From Echinicola rosea (lineage in GTDB: Bacteria; Bacteroidota; Bacteroidia; Cytophagales; Cyclobacteriaceae), in assembly GCF_005281475.1 (NCBI RefSeq), contig NZ_CP040106.1:3066501-3130500 (forward strand): DNA of 64,000 bases, read 5' to 3'. Shown piece by piece: positions 8,832 through 18,205 of the stretch. The notes beneath the pieces are model-generated. The model had not been told where the DNA came from, did no database searches, and saw only the letters and a list, made by a program, of their open reading frames with translations. Positions within the stretch are counted from its first letter, which is position 1. The number at the start of each line of letters is the position of its first letter. Made by a program: the position numbers and the translations under genes.

Positions 8832-9248
8832 AACATTTCAATTTAAGATTAGAAATTAATTTGGATACCATCCCAGCTTGAGGGCAATCAAGGCCAAGTG
8901 GCAACGGAATAAATGAAGGCCCAGCGGGGAGCCCTGTGTTTATGCCGGAAACTCTTGGCCTGCTTCAGCAGCCCGAAAGCTAACTTTGTATCAGATTAAT
9001 GAATAATATGAAAATAACTTCTTGTATGTGTAATCTGTCCTTTCTAATGTTTTTGATAACCATTCGATTTTGAAAAGAGATTATAAACTTACCACTATTG
9101 AGTTAACACCATGAGCAATTTGTTCACAGATATGTAGCTCCATTCCGAGATTGAGCCACTTTCAAATTGTCAGGTATCCGCTGATTTATCCAATTTTTTG
9201 AATAACTTAGGGTTTACTTATTTCAGGACTAAACCTTACTTTTACGCC
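8832..9248. other. Intergenic region with possible RNA structure
   Basis: About 400 bases between divergently oriented radC-like and HTH genes. A GC-richer patch at 8885-8985 has complementary arms AGGCCAAG (8891-8898) and CTTGGCCT (8954-8961) enclosing about 55 bases. Its composition differs from the AT-rich flanks and could mark a structured RNA or a site used in mobilisation, but no known family is recognised. The right part presumably holds promoters for both genes. Confidence 0.35.
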
Positions 9249-9680
9249 ATGAACGACACTGTTATGCCGGAAAAAATCCACCACGGAAGGAATGTAAAGC
9301 GCTTTAGGGAAATGATGGGTATCAAGCAGGAAGCCCTTGCCCATGAGCTGGGAGACGACTGGTCGCAAAAGAAAGTCTCTTTGCTTGAGCAAAAAGAAAC
9401 CATCGAAGATGATCTGTTGAAGCAAGTAGCTGCTGTGCTCAAAGTTCCAGAAGAAGCTATTAAGAATTTTAATGAGGAAGCTGTATTTAACATTATCTCC
9501 AATACCTATCACAATGATAGTAGAGATCACTCAACATTGATTTCAAGTTCCGTTAACTATCAACCTAACTTCAATCCTATTGATAAGCTAATCGAAGTAT
9601 ATGAAGAGAATAAACGGTTATATGAGCGACTTTTAGCCAGTGAAAAGGAGAAAAATGAGTTGTTGAAGGGAAAGAAGTAA
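9249..9680 (+). CDS. XRE-family HTH regulator with coiled C-terminus
   Basis: A 143-residue protein if translation starts at ATG 9249 (MNDTVMPEKIHHGRNVKRFR); a longer frame opens at 9198, but its extra residues do not look like the family. The HTH spans about residues 14-70, with GIKQEALAHELGDDWSQKKV as the recognition region. The C-terminal 45 residues, IDKLIEVYEENKRLYERLLA and onward, form a predicted coiled coil. Regulators of this form are frequent on Bacteroidota mobile elements. It is the only plus-strand gene in this stretch and lies divergent from radC, so it may control its neighbours. Confidence 0.8.
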   Translation: MNDTVMPEKIHHGRNVKRFREMMGIKQEALAHELGDDWSQKKVSLLEQKETIEDDLLKQVAAVLKVPEEAIKNFNEEAVFNIISNTYHNDSRDHSTLISSSVNYQPNFNPIDKLIEVYEENKRLYERLLASEKEKNELLKGKK

Positions 9681-9771
9681 GCGTTTATACATCCCCCTTA
9701 AAAGACCTTGACCCGGCATCATAATCTATATAAAGTTACGACTCTGGTTTAGAGCTTTATGATCCTAATAA

Positions 9772-9936
9772 GGTTCGGAGAAAACCATTTCTAGTTTGGA
9801 AGAAATTGTATTGGAGTTTGGAGAAAAACGACTCTCTTTTGCTATAAGGATGCTTTTTACCAGTTTTCTTGGATATCCCAGTTCGGAGAAAAACAACTAA
9901 AGTTCGGTGAAAAAGAAAAATGAGTTCGGAGAAGAC
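9772..9936. repeat. Irregular cluster of GTTCGGAGAAAAA-type motifs
   Basis: At least six copies of a G-T-T-C/T-G-G-A/T-G/A-A-A-A motif occur in this gene-free stretch, near 9772, 9793, 9814, 9880, 9901 and 9922, with two more near 10632 and 10652. Spacing is irregular, mostly 20-21 nt with one gap of 66 nt, so this is not a CRISPR array. It may be a protein-binding array or a degenerate minisatellite. Confidence 0.5.
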
Positions 9937-9949
9937 TTTAAGATTTGGA

Positions 9950-10291
9950 TCAATCAATTTCCAAGCAGGCGATTTCTTCCTGATCATCGGATAAAATGAA
10001 ATCAGCTATCACAGGTTGCATGCTTATCATTATTTCAGCTATACTTTTGGTGGAGGTATTACCCATTCTCAACCATATGATTTTAGGTGGGTGCCCCTTG
10101 ATATTTGCCAATTCATAAAAGTCGGCATCAAAAGTTACAATTGTATAATTTTTTTGTTTTGCGTATTCCCAGATTTCCAAATCCCTGGCATTTTCCAATC
10201 CAAGCAACCTAACCTGTTTGGCTTCTGTGTAATAGTCTTTTAAAAGGTTAACTATGCGGAAAGAAACATTTTGGTCAAACAATACTTTCAT
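9950..10291 (-). CDS. DUF5615 PIN-like protein, probable toxin (copy A)
   Basis: A 113-residue PIN-like protein. MKVLFDQNVSFR carries the first acidic residue of the PIN fold, and IVTFDADFYEL the later acidic cluster. Members are predicted RNases paired with DUF433 antitoxins. The start ATG at 10291 overlaps the TGA of the DUF433 gene (TGATG); the TTG three bases earlier is less likely. Copy B lies at 51591-51926 with a different C-terminus, which here ends ILSDDQEEIACLEID. Confidence 0.82.
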   Translation of the reverse strand: MKVLFDQNVSFRIVNLLKDYYTEAKQVRLLGLENARDLEIWEYAKQKNYTIVTFDADFYELANIKGHPPKIIWLRMGNTSTKSIAEIMISMQPVIADFILSDDQEEIACLEID

Positions 10292-10512
10292 CAAGCTACC
10301 CGGATTTTATGCTCCCTGTCAGCAGCATAGGCAAGACAGGCCTGAATATGTTCCTTGCTTATTTCGGGAAAATCTTCCATTATCTCTTCATAGGTCATTC
10401 CATTGGCCAGCCAGCTTAGAACATCATATACCGCTATTCTACTTCCTTTAATAACTGGTTTTCCAAAACGGATATTGGGATCGATGGTGATATATGCTTT
10501 GTAATCTATCAT
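10291..10512 (-). CDS. DUF433 protein, probable antitoxin (copy A)
   Basis: A 73-residue DUF433 protein with the family signatures ITIDPNIRFGKPVIKGSRI and SWLANGMTYEEIMEDFP, which form a small winged-helix-like domain. DUF433 proteins are the usual upstream partners of DUF5615 toxins. The stop overlaps the toxin start by one base, so the pair is co-translated. A second copy at 51926-52147 has lost its ATG. Confidence 0.82.
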   Translation of the reverse strand: MIDYKAYITIDPNIRFGKPVIKGSRIAVYDVLSWLANGMTYEEIMEDFPEISKEHIQACLAYAADREHKIRVA

Positions 10513-10773
10513 TTATACATCCTTTTTCAGCAAGATACGAAAAAACAATGTCAGGGTTAAATATTTCTGACCATCACTTACCTATTTTTTGTTTAGTATA
10601 CCCCTCGCTGAAGTCCATCCGAAAATTCAATTTCGGAAGAAATGTAGTTGGGTTCGGAAGAAAATTGATGATAATTCAAGTTAATCTCAATGATTCTTAT
10701 CCCATAGAAATCATAATTATAAGTTGGCAATAAAATTTACTTGCCTAACCTTACATTAATAGAGTTGTTCTTT

Positions 10774-13700
10774 TTAACCAAACAATTCCAGCAGCCCCTT
10801 AGTATCCAAAGACTTAAACAAGCCCTCTTCACTCTGAATCAGTCCGGAGGCCAATTCTTTCTTCTCACGCTGCATCTGAAGTATCTTTTCCTCAACGGTG
10901 TCCTTGCAGATCATGCGGTAGGCCATCACTTTTTTGTCCTGACCAATCCGGTAACAGCGGTCGATGGCCTGTGATTCCACGGCAGGGTTCCACCAGGGAT
11001 CGACCAGAAACACATAATCCCCAGCCGTAAGGTTCAGCCCGGAACCACCTGCTTTTAAGCTTAAAAGGAACACTCTCACCGAATCATCTTCCTGAAATTG
11101 CTGTACGGCCTTTTTTCTTGAAGCCTCAGAGGTCTGCCCATCCAGGTAAGAATAACAGATGCCTTCTTTTTCCAGTGCCTTGCCGATAAGCTTCAACATG
11201 CCCGTAAACTGAGAAAACACCAACAGTTTATGATCGGCTGTTTTTTCGATAACCTGCTCCATCAATGCTTCCATCTTGGCAGAATTGCCCTCATAATTAT
11301 AATGATCCGGTACCAAAACGGGGTGGTCACAAACCTGCCTTAACCGCATCAGGCCTTCCAGGACCTTAAGCTTGGAGTTGTTTAGTCCCTCTGTGGAGAT
11401 TTTGTCTTCGAGCTCTCCCCTGTAATAGTTCCGCAAGGTCTCATAGGCCTTACGCTGTTGGGGCTCCATTTCACAGTACATGACCATTTCGTTTTTTTCA
11501 GGCAGGTCCTTGGCCACTTTTTCCTTGGTCCTTCTCAGGATAAAGGGCTTGACGGCCGTTTGCAGGGCATCCATTCTTGGTGATTTATCCGCCCTTCCCT
11601 TTTCCAGAAAGATTCTTCTGAAATTTGCCTCGGTACCGAAGAAGCCGGGATTGACAAAATTCATCAGGGCATATAAATCCATTACACTGTTTTCAACCGG
11701 GGTTCCCGAAAGGGCCAACCGATATTGGGCGTTTAGCAGGCTTATGGCCTTATAGCGATCAGTACCTGTATTCTTGATGGCCTGGGCTTCATCGGTGATC
11801 AGGTATTGGAATTCCATATTGCCTAAGAAACTGATATCTGATTTGACCGTATCGTAGGTGGTAATGACCAGATCAAACAGATGTAATCCTTCTTGCAGTT
11901 GTTGCCTTGAATGCCCATAATACTTGCAAATGGTCAAGTCAGGGGTGAACCTATCCGCCTGTTCCTCCCAATTATAAAGCAGGGATTTGGTGGCCACAAT
12001 CAAATTGGGCTGTTTTCCGCAGATCTCTTTGGTATGGAGCAATAAGGTCAATACCTGCAGGGTCTTGCCCAAGCCCATGTCATCGGCCAGTATTCCACCC
12101 CATTCTTCCTCCTGCAGGGCCTTCATCCAGTAAAACCCTGCTTTTTGGTAAGGTCTTAGTGTTGCCCTGACCTTGGGAAACCTTACTCCATCCTTTAATA
12201 CGGGGTTCTCCAAACGCTTTCTTTTGGTTTTGATCCAGTCGGTGATGTCCTTGGGGGCGTTTTTCCCATACAGCTTTTCCACCATTGGAAAGTGGAGCAT
12301 GGAAAGGCTCAGTTTCCCGTCCCTTTCCTGTCCCAGGGATAACATGCCCCTCAGTCTGTCCTGCCAATTCGAAGGGATTACCCCTTCCTTACCATCCTTT
12401 AACCTGACCTTTCCGTCCTGTTTGATGATCGCGTTTCTCAATTGCTCAAAGTCCAAAAGATTATCGCCAAACCTTACCTGCAGACCAATGTCAAACCAGC
12501 CCTTTTCGGTATTGATATCCATATGGATATCCGGACTGTAGGGATGGTAACCGAACCCTTTGATGCTGTCCACTCCTTCAATGGGAACTCCTACTTTTTT
12601 CAATTTTGAAAAGGCTTCAAAGAACCAGTAATCCTTTAAGAATTCATCTGTAGGAAGCTTTAGGAGCTCTTTGGAAGCTTGCTCTTTAAAGGAAGGGTGT
12701 AGGCTGTGAATAAGCTTTTTGAAAGTCTTTTCCTCCTTTTCGTCCCTTAACTGCACTGTCCTTTTGTTACCGTCAAATAAGAGCCATTGTGTACCCTTGG
12801 TAAGGATGTTCACAGGCTCGTTCCTTTCCAGGTATTTTATGTACGGGGTAAGCGTAATGCTGTTATTTATTTGGGATACCCATAGCCATTTTTTCTCAGC
12901 GGTGAGTCGGTACGTTTGAATATATAAATCCCTTTCTACCTTGAATTTAAATTTTACCGGATAATGGGTGCAGAGTTCTGGTAAGACATTGTTAAGGAAT
13001 TCATCACCATAGGTTTTATGGACAGTGAATGGTTCTTTATCGGTAATCCACTTCCAGATTTTTACATCCCGGAGACAGGAAGCCGTATGGGTAAAGGAAT
13101 GGTGTTTATGTGACCTGAAAAACACGGGGAATTCCTCTGGGAAGGATTGTTCCACTTCCCGGTATTTTCCGTTGTGGAGCATGAAGGCCTTTAGCCAATA
13201 ACGGTTATCAATTTCTGTGAATTGGAATGAGGGCTGGAATTTGGCCTCTGAAAATTCAATGCTTTCCATATCCGTTTTGCGGGGCCGGTTCTTAAACTGT
13301 TTTTTCCTGTAGCAGAAATAGGAGAAAACAAATCGTTCGCGTTTCAGCAAACGGATTGCCTTTTCCCATAGCTTCCAAATATCCTTCTCGAATACCTGTT
13401 CCTCCAAAAAAGCTTTTTCAAACAGCACCCTGTCAACAGGTTCAGATAGTTCTTCCAGCCTTTCGGAAATTTTCAGCAGGGCAATTTGATTGTCGGACAG
13501 CTTAGGTAATATAGGTGTTATCTGCTCGGATTTAAAACTGATAAATGACCTGATATTATCCCCATCCAGTGTGGTCCGTCCCAAGAATGGTTTTAGTATG
13601 GGATATCCCGAAAAGTGTTTGAGCGTCGGGATGCAAAAACAGAGGCATTCAGAATTATCAAAGCAATTGTCCTCCTTGTATATGACTTTTTTGAAAGGTT

Positions 13701-14187
13701 TTATTTCACTGGGGAGAAAAACCTTGCCGACGCGGTCTTCGGGCCGAATGGTGGCATCCAAATACATGCCGCTTTCCTTCCATGTAAAATCATGGGGATA
13801 CTTTTTTGCCAATGGGTAGTGTTCGTGGGTGAAGAAATCGAAAATATTTTTCAAAATGCCCTCTTCTTCCAGGTACTTGAGTACAAGAAACTCATAAAAG
13901 GACAGATGTTCCGGTGAAGCGACATCAGCATTATCCTCCCTTAAGATGACCAGACTTTTTGTGGAGACAATGAGGTTAACGTCTTTTCTGCCGGAGCCTA
14001 AATAAATACATGCTTTGATCGTCACTGAATCCAATGTCAGTTTTATGTCGGGCCAAACATGTGGCATCTTTTTCCTTTTCAGAACTTTTCCGGTAATCTT
14101 GGTTTGGAGATCATCAAGGTTTAGCCTGTGATCATCGTAACTTAAAAGCAGTTCAAAATTTGAAGGGCGTATAATGTCTGGTTTCAT
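10774..14187 (-). CDS. SNF2-family DEAD/DEAH-box helicase
   Basis: A 1137-residue Swi2/Snf2 ATPase. The N-terminal 650 residues are poorly conserved and may include a nucleic-acid-binding region. The motor starts near residue 670 with LRPYQKAGFYWMKALQ, Walker A DDMGLGKT near residue 702, DEAQ near 799 and LSGTPVENS. The second RecA lobe includes KLLVFSQFTGMLK, LKAGGSGLNL and DRCYRIGQ. Such proteins remodel protein-DNA complexes; bacterial versions on mobile elements are often linked to defence or transcription. It ends ELFG. The last 20 codons reappear as a fragment at 52388-52447. The HEPN gene lies 43 bases upstream on the same strand. Confidence 0.9.
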   Translation of the reverse strand: MKPDIIRPSNFELLLSYDDHRLNLDDLQTKITGKVLKRKKMPHVWPDIKLTLDSVTIKACIYLGSGRKDVNLIVSTKSLVILREDNADVASPEHLSFYEFLVLKYLEEEGILKNIFDFFTHEHYPLAKKYPHDFTWKESGMYLDATIRPEDRVGKVFLPSEIKPFKKVIYKEDNCFDNSECLCFCIPTLKHFSGYPILKPFLGRTTLDGDNIRSFISFKSEQITPILPKLSDNQIALLKISERLEELSEPVDRVLFEKAFLEEQVFEKDIWKLWEKAIRLLKRERFVFSYFCYRKKQFKNRPRKTDMESIEFSEAKFQPSFQFTEIDNRYWLKAFMLHNGKYREVEQSFPEEFPVFFRSHKHHSFTHTASCLRDVKIWKWITDKEPFTVHKTYGDEFLNNVLPELCTHYPVKFKFKVERDLYIQTYRLTAEKKWLWVSQINNSITLTPYIKYLERNEPVNILTKGTQWLLFDGNKRTVQLRDEKEEKTFKKLIHSLHPSFKEQASKELLKLPTDEFLKDYWFFEAFSKLKKVGVPIEGVDSIKGFGYHPYSPDIHMDINTEKGWFDIGLQVRFGDNLLDFEQLRNAIIKQDGKVRLKDGKEGVIPSNWQDRLRGMLSLGQERDGKLSLSMLHFPMVEKLYGKNAPKDITDWIKTKRKRLENPVLKDGVRFPKVRATLRPYQKAGFYWMKALQEEEWGGILADDMGLGKTLQVLTLLLHTKEICGKQPNLIVATKSLLYNWEEQADRFTPDLTICKYYGHSRQQLQEGLHLFDLVITTYDTVKSDISFLGNMEFQYLITDEAQAIKNTGTDRYKAISLLNAQYRLALSGTPVENSVMDLYALMNFVNPGFFGTEANFRRIFLEKGRADKSPRMDALQTAVKPFILRRTKEKVAKDLPEKNEMVMYCEMEPQQRKAYETLRNYYRGELEDKISTEGLNNSKLKVLEGLMRLRQVCDHPVLVPDHYNYEGNSAKMEALMEQVIEKTADHKLLVFSQFTGMLKLIGKALEKEGICYSYLDGQTSEASRKKAVQQFQEDDSVRVFLLSLKAGGSGLNLTAGDYVFLVDPWWNPAVESQAIDRCYRIGQDKKVMAYRMICKDTVEEKILQMQREKKELASGLIQSEEGLFKSLDTKGLLELFG

Positions 14188-14230
14188 GTAAAGTGGATTA
14201 AATATTGGAAAATTAAGATGAATAGGCTGT

Positions 14231-15958
14231 TCAGGAACTAATGGCTGTTTTATTGTCCTGTTCAGAATCCTGCATCAACGATTGCAGTTGTTTGATTTTT
14301 TCTTCATGCAGTTGTTGGAGGCTCTTGGCCAGTTCGGGTATGCGTTCAAAAATTACAGGGACATGTCCGGTATCAACCTTATAACCCGGATTGAACCGTG
14401 TTCCGGAAAAACTGGCACATAGGGATTTCAGGAGTTCTTCTGCTTTATACTCTTCATTTATAAATAGTTCTGAAAAGGTTGAGGTGAAATTTCCACATAG
14501 GGCAAGTAGATAGGAAAGCGATCTGAATTTGGGAATATAGCCCATGTAGGTGTAAATGATGCCCAGTGCCAGCTGTTCAACCCCAAGATGAAGAAGGAAC
14601 ATGGACACCTCTGGACATTCCCTGTCGGAACACTCTACTGCCTGGAAATAATAAGAAGCCCTGTTATATCTGGTCTGCCAATGGGCAATGGTGGATTGCT
14701 GGACATACTGATAATCCGGTAGAGAAACCTTAAAACCATTCCCATCCTGTTTCCCATAAAATAGATGGCCGTTTTGGATGATGGTATTGAAGAACCTGGA
14801 TTGTTTCTTCAGGGAATCATCCACTTCTCTTTTAAGATGGATAATGGCAAATATGCCCGTGCCCGACGCTTGCGCTTCCAGACAAAAATCCTGGATGGGG
14901 GAAGGATCCGGTTCATTTGTAATAATCAGGAGATCATACCTTGATTCGATGGAGGAGCTTGAAAACATGAACGGACTGAACCCTTGGCCTTCTCGGGTCT
15001 GAATGCCGAAACAATAGACATATTCGATATCAAATTTATCGACCAGGTTTTCCAGAAATGTTCTGAGTTCTTGATTCAGCCCGGGCTTGATCAGGGCTTT
15101 TCGGTCTTCATTGCTCATAGCAGTAGTTTTTGTGGTAGTTGAATTTATAGGAGTAGGAGTGAAGGCATCAATGGCGGCTTTATAGGAACTGGGAACCTGA
15201 AACAGCCTACTTATAAATTTCTCCATTAGCTCGGGCATACTGGCAATTTCATCTTTTGCAATGGTGAAGTTGGGGCAGTACCTGGCACCTAAATAGGCTT
15301 TTTCCAGTAAGGGAACAGGAGAAATGGCATTATGGCCTTCAGTCAGCAAAATGGTTGAAAGGGCAGGGGCATAATATTCAGCAGAGAGGATATGGCTGGA
15401 AAGCCAATGGCTCCGTTTGGCCTTTCCCAGGGCAAATACCTCAGCAGCATGAAAACCAAGCTCTAGGGCCTGGTGGAACATGAAAGCAGCGGTGGCATAA
15501 TCATTCTTTTCCCAATAGTCCAAGGCTCCTTGACGGAAGGCTACTGCTTTTTGCGCAAATGCGTTGAATTGCGAAATGGAAGCATCGTACCTGCTTTCCA
15601 AAAACTTTGTGGAAACTGTTTGAAAGGAAAGGGGGATTTCGGGAGAAACGAGTCTTTTTTTCGATAGGTGCAGCAGGTGGAACAGGCCATCCCTTTTCAT
15701 CCCTGCCTTCAAACCCTGATAATGGCAAAAAGCAAGGTTGGCCAGCCTCAGGGGAAAGCGTCCGGAAGTTATGATTTTTTCCCTTGCCCTTTTGATGGAC
15801 AAAGTGCCTCCATTGGGAAGTGCTACTAATAGAAAAGGCGGAAATGTCTTCCCGTCAAAAGGAATAGGATCTACCCAGAATAGTGCTTTTGCCTCTACAC
15901 ATTGTTGAATTTCACCAAGATTGTCCTTGGTGATTTTATAGGTTTTGTAGTTCTCCAT
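14231..15958 (-). CDS. HEPN-containing protein, probable HEPN-NTase-HEPN layout
   Basis: A 575-residue protein. Residues of about 130-235 look like a HEPN domain (YATAAFMFHQALELGFHAAE, then GARYCPNF). A central part near residues 310-360 resembles a nucleotidyltransferase fold with a degenerate active site (YDLLIIT), and the C-terminal 150 residues form a second HEPN (FLLHLGVEQLALGIIYTYMG, TRFNPGY). HEPN domains are often RNases in toxin and defence systems and pair with minimal nucleotidyltransferases; here both types seem fused. It sits between the helicase and the relaxase on the same strand. The NTase call is tentative; the HEPN call is firmer. No function is proven. Confidence 0.7.
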   Translation of the reverse strand: MENYKTYKITKDNLGEIQQCVEAKALFWVDPIPFDGKTFPPFLLVALPNGGTLSIKRAREKIITSGRFPLRLANLAFCHYQGLKAGMKRDGLFHLLHLSKKRLVSPEIPLSFQTVSTKFLESRYDASISQFNAFAQKAVAFRQGALDYWEKNDYATAAFMFHQALELGFHAAEVFALGKAKRSHWLSSHILSAEYYAPALSTILLTEGHNAISPVPLLEKAYLGARYCPNFTIAKDEIASMPELMEKFISRLFQVPSSYKAAIDAFTPTPINSTTTKTTAMSNEDRKALIKPGLNQELRTFLENLVDKFDIEYVYCFGIQTREGQGFSPFMFSSSSIESRYDLLIITNEPDPSPIQDFCLEAQASGTGIFAIIHLKREVDDSLKKQSRFFNTIIQNGHLFYGKQDGNGFKVSLPDYQYVQQSTIAHWQTRYNRASYYFQAVECSDRECPEVSMFLLHLGVEQLALGIIYTYMGYIPKFRSLSYLLALCGNFTSTFSELFINEEYKAEELLKSLCASFSGTRFNPGYKVDTGHVPVIFERIPELAKSLQQLHEEKIKQLQSLMQDSEQDNKTAISS

Positions 15959-16114
15959 AATCCCGCTGTTTTACCAGCAAGGAAGAAATGGAGGGATTTC
16001 TATCCTATTCGGAAGCGGAATAGGTTATTCTGTGACAGGGATTTTTTATCCGTGTTTGATCTATTTGGTTTCCATTGAATGGATGAAAATGTACCGTGAG
16101 AATAATTATGCGTT

Positions 16115-17428
16115 TTACTGAATATATCGACGCTTTCTTTTTTTCTTTCTTTTTATCTCGTACGGTTCTGGGGGAGCGATCCGCAATTCTGGGGTAATGA
16201 GGATATCCACAGCTTTTATAATTGTGGCAACTATTATTTCATTGATATCACTCAAGGTGGAACCATTAGGGCTATGACTATTGCCTCTGTCCATAATCCA
16301 ATCATTGTCCAGGGGCATTTTCCAGGATAAAACCTGATCATCACTTATTTTAATGCCAGGATTCATTTTCTGGGCATAATCAGCATCCAACTTCATCATC
16401 AACTTATGGCCACTCAAGGAACGGTCAAGTTCAGTAGCCTTGAATACTGCTCGCTGGCCAAAATCCAATATAGTGAGCCCATAAACCCTGCCATCAGCAT
16501 TGGTATGGAATCGTGCCCTGAGAAGGTTTTTTCTTAATTGTCGGTGGAATTGTTGTAAGGGGTTGGGGGATTGTCTGGCAATCTGTAACGCATGCAATAA
16601 ACTGTTTTGTGCAGAAGGAACCAACCTGTCCCGCCTGTATTTTGAAGATTTGAACTGTCGTTCGAGAGTTTTCATGGTTGGCTTGTCGTACAGCTTACTT
16701 GCTTTGATGGAATTCCCCACACGGTTACCTTTCTCATCAAGTATGGAATAAACAAGCCCTTTGTTTTGGTACATGCGTGTGCCCGGTTCTCCCTGAACGG
16801 CTTCAACATTGAACTCCTTTAGAAGGGTGTTGAACTGGGCAAAGGAAGTGAAATTGTAGTGGGTAAGAATTGGAGTGACCACACTGTCGATGGTCTCTTT
16901 AGAAGGTGATTTTCCATATACCGCCTTTTCCAAATCCCTAATTGGTATTCGGTTTCGCTGTCCTTTTGCAGGTGTCAGGCCCCTTTCTTTTTCGATGGCC
17001 TTTCTGGCTTTTTCCGATAAGGTCTTTCCCAGGTTATGGGTCTCGATACGGTTTCCTCCATGTTGTATATTGGTGGATACCAAATGGACGTGCTGGTGCC
17101 CAGCATCAAAGTGTTGGTACACCAGAAAGGGCTGGAGGCCAAACCCTATCCGTTGCATATAATCCATCGTAATTTCCTTTAACTGGTTTTCATCCAGTTT
17201 ATCGTTAGGGGAGAAGTTAAGGGAAATATGGATCGAATTGGTCTTTACCCTTTTGTTCTGGTCGGTCAACGCTTTAAACCGCTGTAGCTTTTGCTGAAAG
17301 GTTCTGGTTTTTCCGTCAGTGCCAAACCCATGTGCCATGATCAATTTGGCATCCCCGGTCTTTAGTTTCTGTTTATTGTATTGAAGGATGCCATGGATGT
17401 TCTTTCCGGTACTTATTCTGACAACCAT
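16115..17428 (-). CDS. Relaxase/mobilisation nuclease (MobA-like)
   Basis: A 437-residue relaxase of the Pfam Relaxase family. It nicks the origin of transfer and stays covalently bound to the 5' end. The HUH-type metal motif HFDAGHQHVHLV near residue 106 holds the three histidines. A candidate nucleophile Tyr is in the N-terminal region, ILQYNKQK. The C-terminal half is basic (KRKKKRKRRYIQ) and may bind DNA. Its 5' end overlaps the mobC gene by 16 bases, the standard arrangement of mobilisation operons in Bacteroidota. No coupling protein or type IV secretion genes are seen in the window, so transfer would need a helper element. Confidence 0.9.
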   Translation of the reverse strand: MVVRISTGKNIHGILQYNKQKLKTGDAKLIMAHGFGTDGKTRTFQQKLQRFKALTDQNKRVKTNSIHISLNFSPNDKLDENQLKEITMDYMQRIGFGLQPFLVYQHFDAGHQHVHLVSTNIQHGGNRIETHNLGKTLSEKARKAIEKERGLTPAKGQRNRIPIRDLEKAVYGKSPSKETIDSVVTPILTHYNFTSFAQFNTLLKEFNVEAVQGEPGTRMYQNKGLVYSILDEKGNRVGNSIKASKLYDKPTMKTLERQFKSSKYRRDRLVPSAQNSLLHALQIARQSPNPLQQFHRQLRKNLLRARFHTNADGRVYGLTILDFGQRAVFKATELDRSLSGHKLMMKLDADYAQKMNPGIKISDDQVLSWKMPLDNDWIMDRGNSHSPNGSTLSDINEIIVATIIKAVDILITPELRIAPPEPYEIKRKKKRKRRYIQ

Positions 17429-17814
17429 CCCTGCTTGTTATGGGAAAGGAGTTTTTCCAGACTGTCCATTTGTTTACCGAATTGTTCCATTTGCTTCTCC
17501 ACTTTTCTGACCAGCTTTTTCTTTCTAAGGGGATCTTCAATGCTGTTGAAATAACGGGTGATCTGGTTGATGTTGACCCCTATTGCGTGAAACTCCATCT
17601 GTAGGATGCTGAACTCCTCCAATACCCGCTCAACGCTGTCATCATGGGTCTTGCAGATTATTGGTCTGTTGGAGAGCAGTTCCCTGACAAGGGCACTCAT
17701 GGTACGGTGTTCGGAGCGTTGCAGGGTGTTTACCAGCTCCCGGTATTTTCTTTCTCCCAAGCGGCTTTCCACCCGGTAGGGTAGAGCCCCACTGGTTTTC
17801 TTTTTTCTTCCCAT
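17413..17814 (-). CDS. MobC-like relaxosome protein
   Basis: A 133-residue basic protein with a ribbon-helix-helix-like N-terminus (YRVESRLGERKYRELVNTLQ, RTMSALVRELLSNRPI) and a helical C-terminus that includes IGVNINQITRYFNS, the signature of MobC relaxosome accessory proteins. MobC helps the relaxase open DNA at the origin of transfer. It overlaps the relaxase gene and is first in that operon. The origin of transfer is expected in the adjacent upstream gene-free region. Confidence 0.88.
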   Translation of the reverse strand: MGRKKKTSGALPYRVESRLGERKYRELVNTLQRSEHRTMSALVRELLSNRPIICKTHDDSVERVLEEFSILQMEFHAIGVNINQITRYFNSIEDPLRKKKLVRKVEKQMEQFGKQMDSLEKLLSHNKQGWLSE

Positions 17815-18205
17815 AAATTATTTTTTAAGTTAATATTCGAGAAAAAGTTGATTTAGGTTGCACCATAAACTCAGCCTGATTGATTTTTGATCCTTCTAAG
17901 GTCAGAAATAGATTTGGGAATTTTTCACCATGTGAACCGAAGTGGGGTGTTTTTGTAGCGAAAAATAGTCCATGTGGATTGTCCTAAATTTAAAAGTGTT
18001 CAGTTATAGCAGTGTGTGAATGATAGAAAATAGTTATGTCATTAGTTTAAAGGAATCAAATGAGAATCCTTTAAACTTTAGAGGATTTCAAATATTTCAG
18101 CGTAAGAGGTAGATTTAGCAAGGTTTTTTTATTAAAACGATTATCTTAGTGGGAAACAAGTTAAATGTCAAACACTTGGTGCCGATATATGATGTTAGGT
18201 CTCCT
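17815..18205. other. Gene-free region upstream of mobC, possible oriT
   Basis: About 390 bases between mobC and an opposing gene. It includes a short hairpin TTCACCATGTGAA around 17926 and an AT-rich stretch. Position next to mobC makes it one candidate for the origin of transfer, but no known nick site is recognised. The hairpin cluster at 19253-19340 is the alternative. Confidence 0.35.

Noticed and set aside
9772..9936. Possible CRISPR array
   Set aside because: Repeat units are only about 13 bases, degenerate and unevenly spaced, and no cas genes are present.
18149..18205. Longer start of the secreted-protein gene
   Set aside because: It would place 19 extra residues in front of a clear signal peptide starting at 18206.
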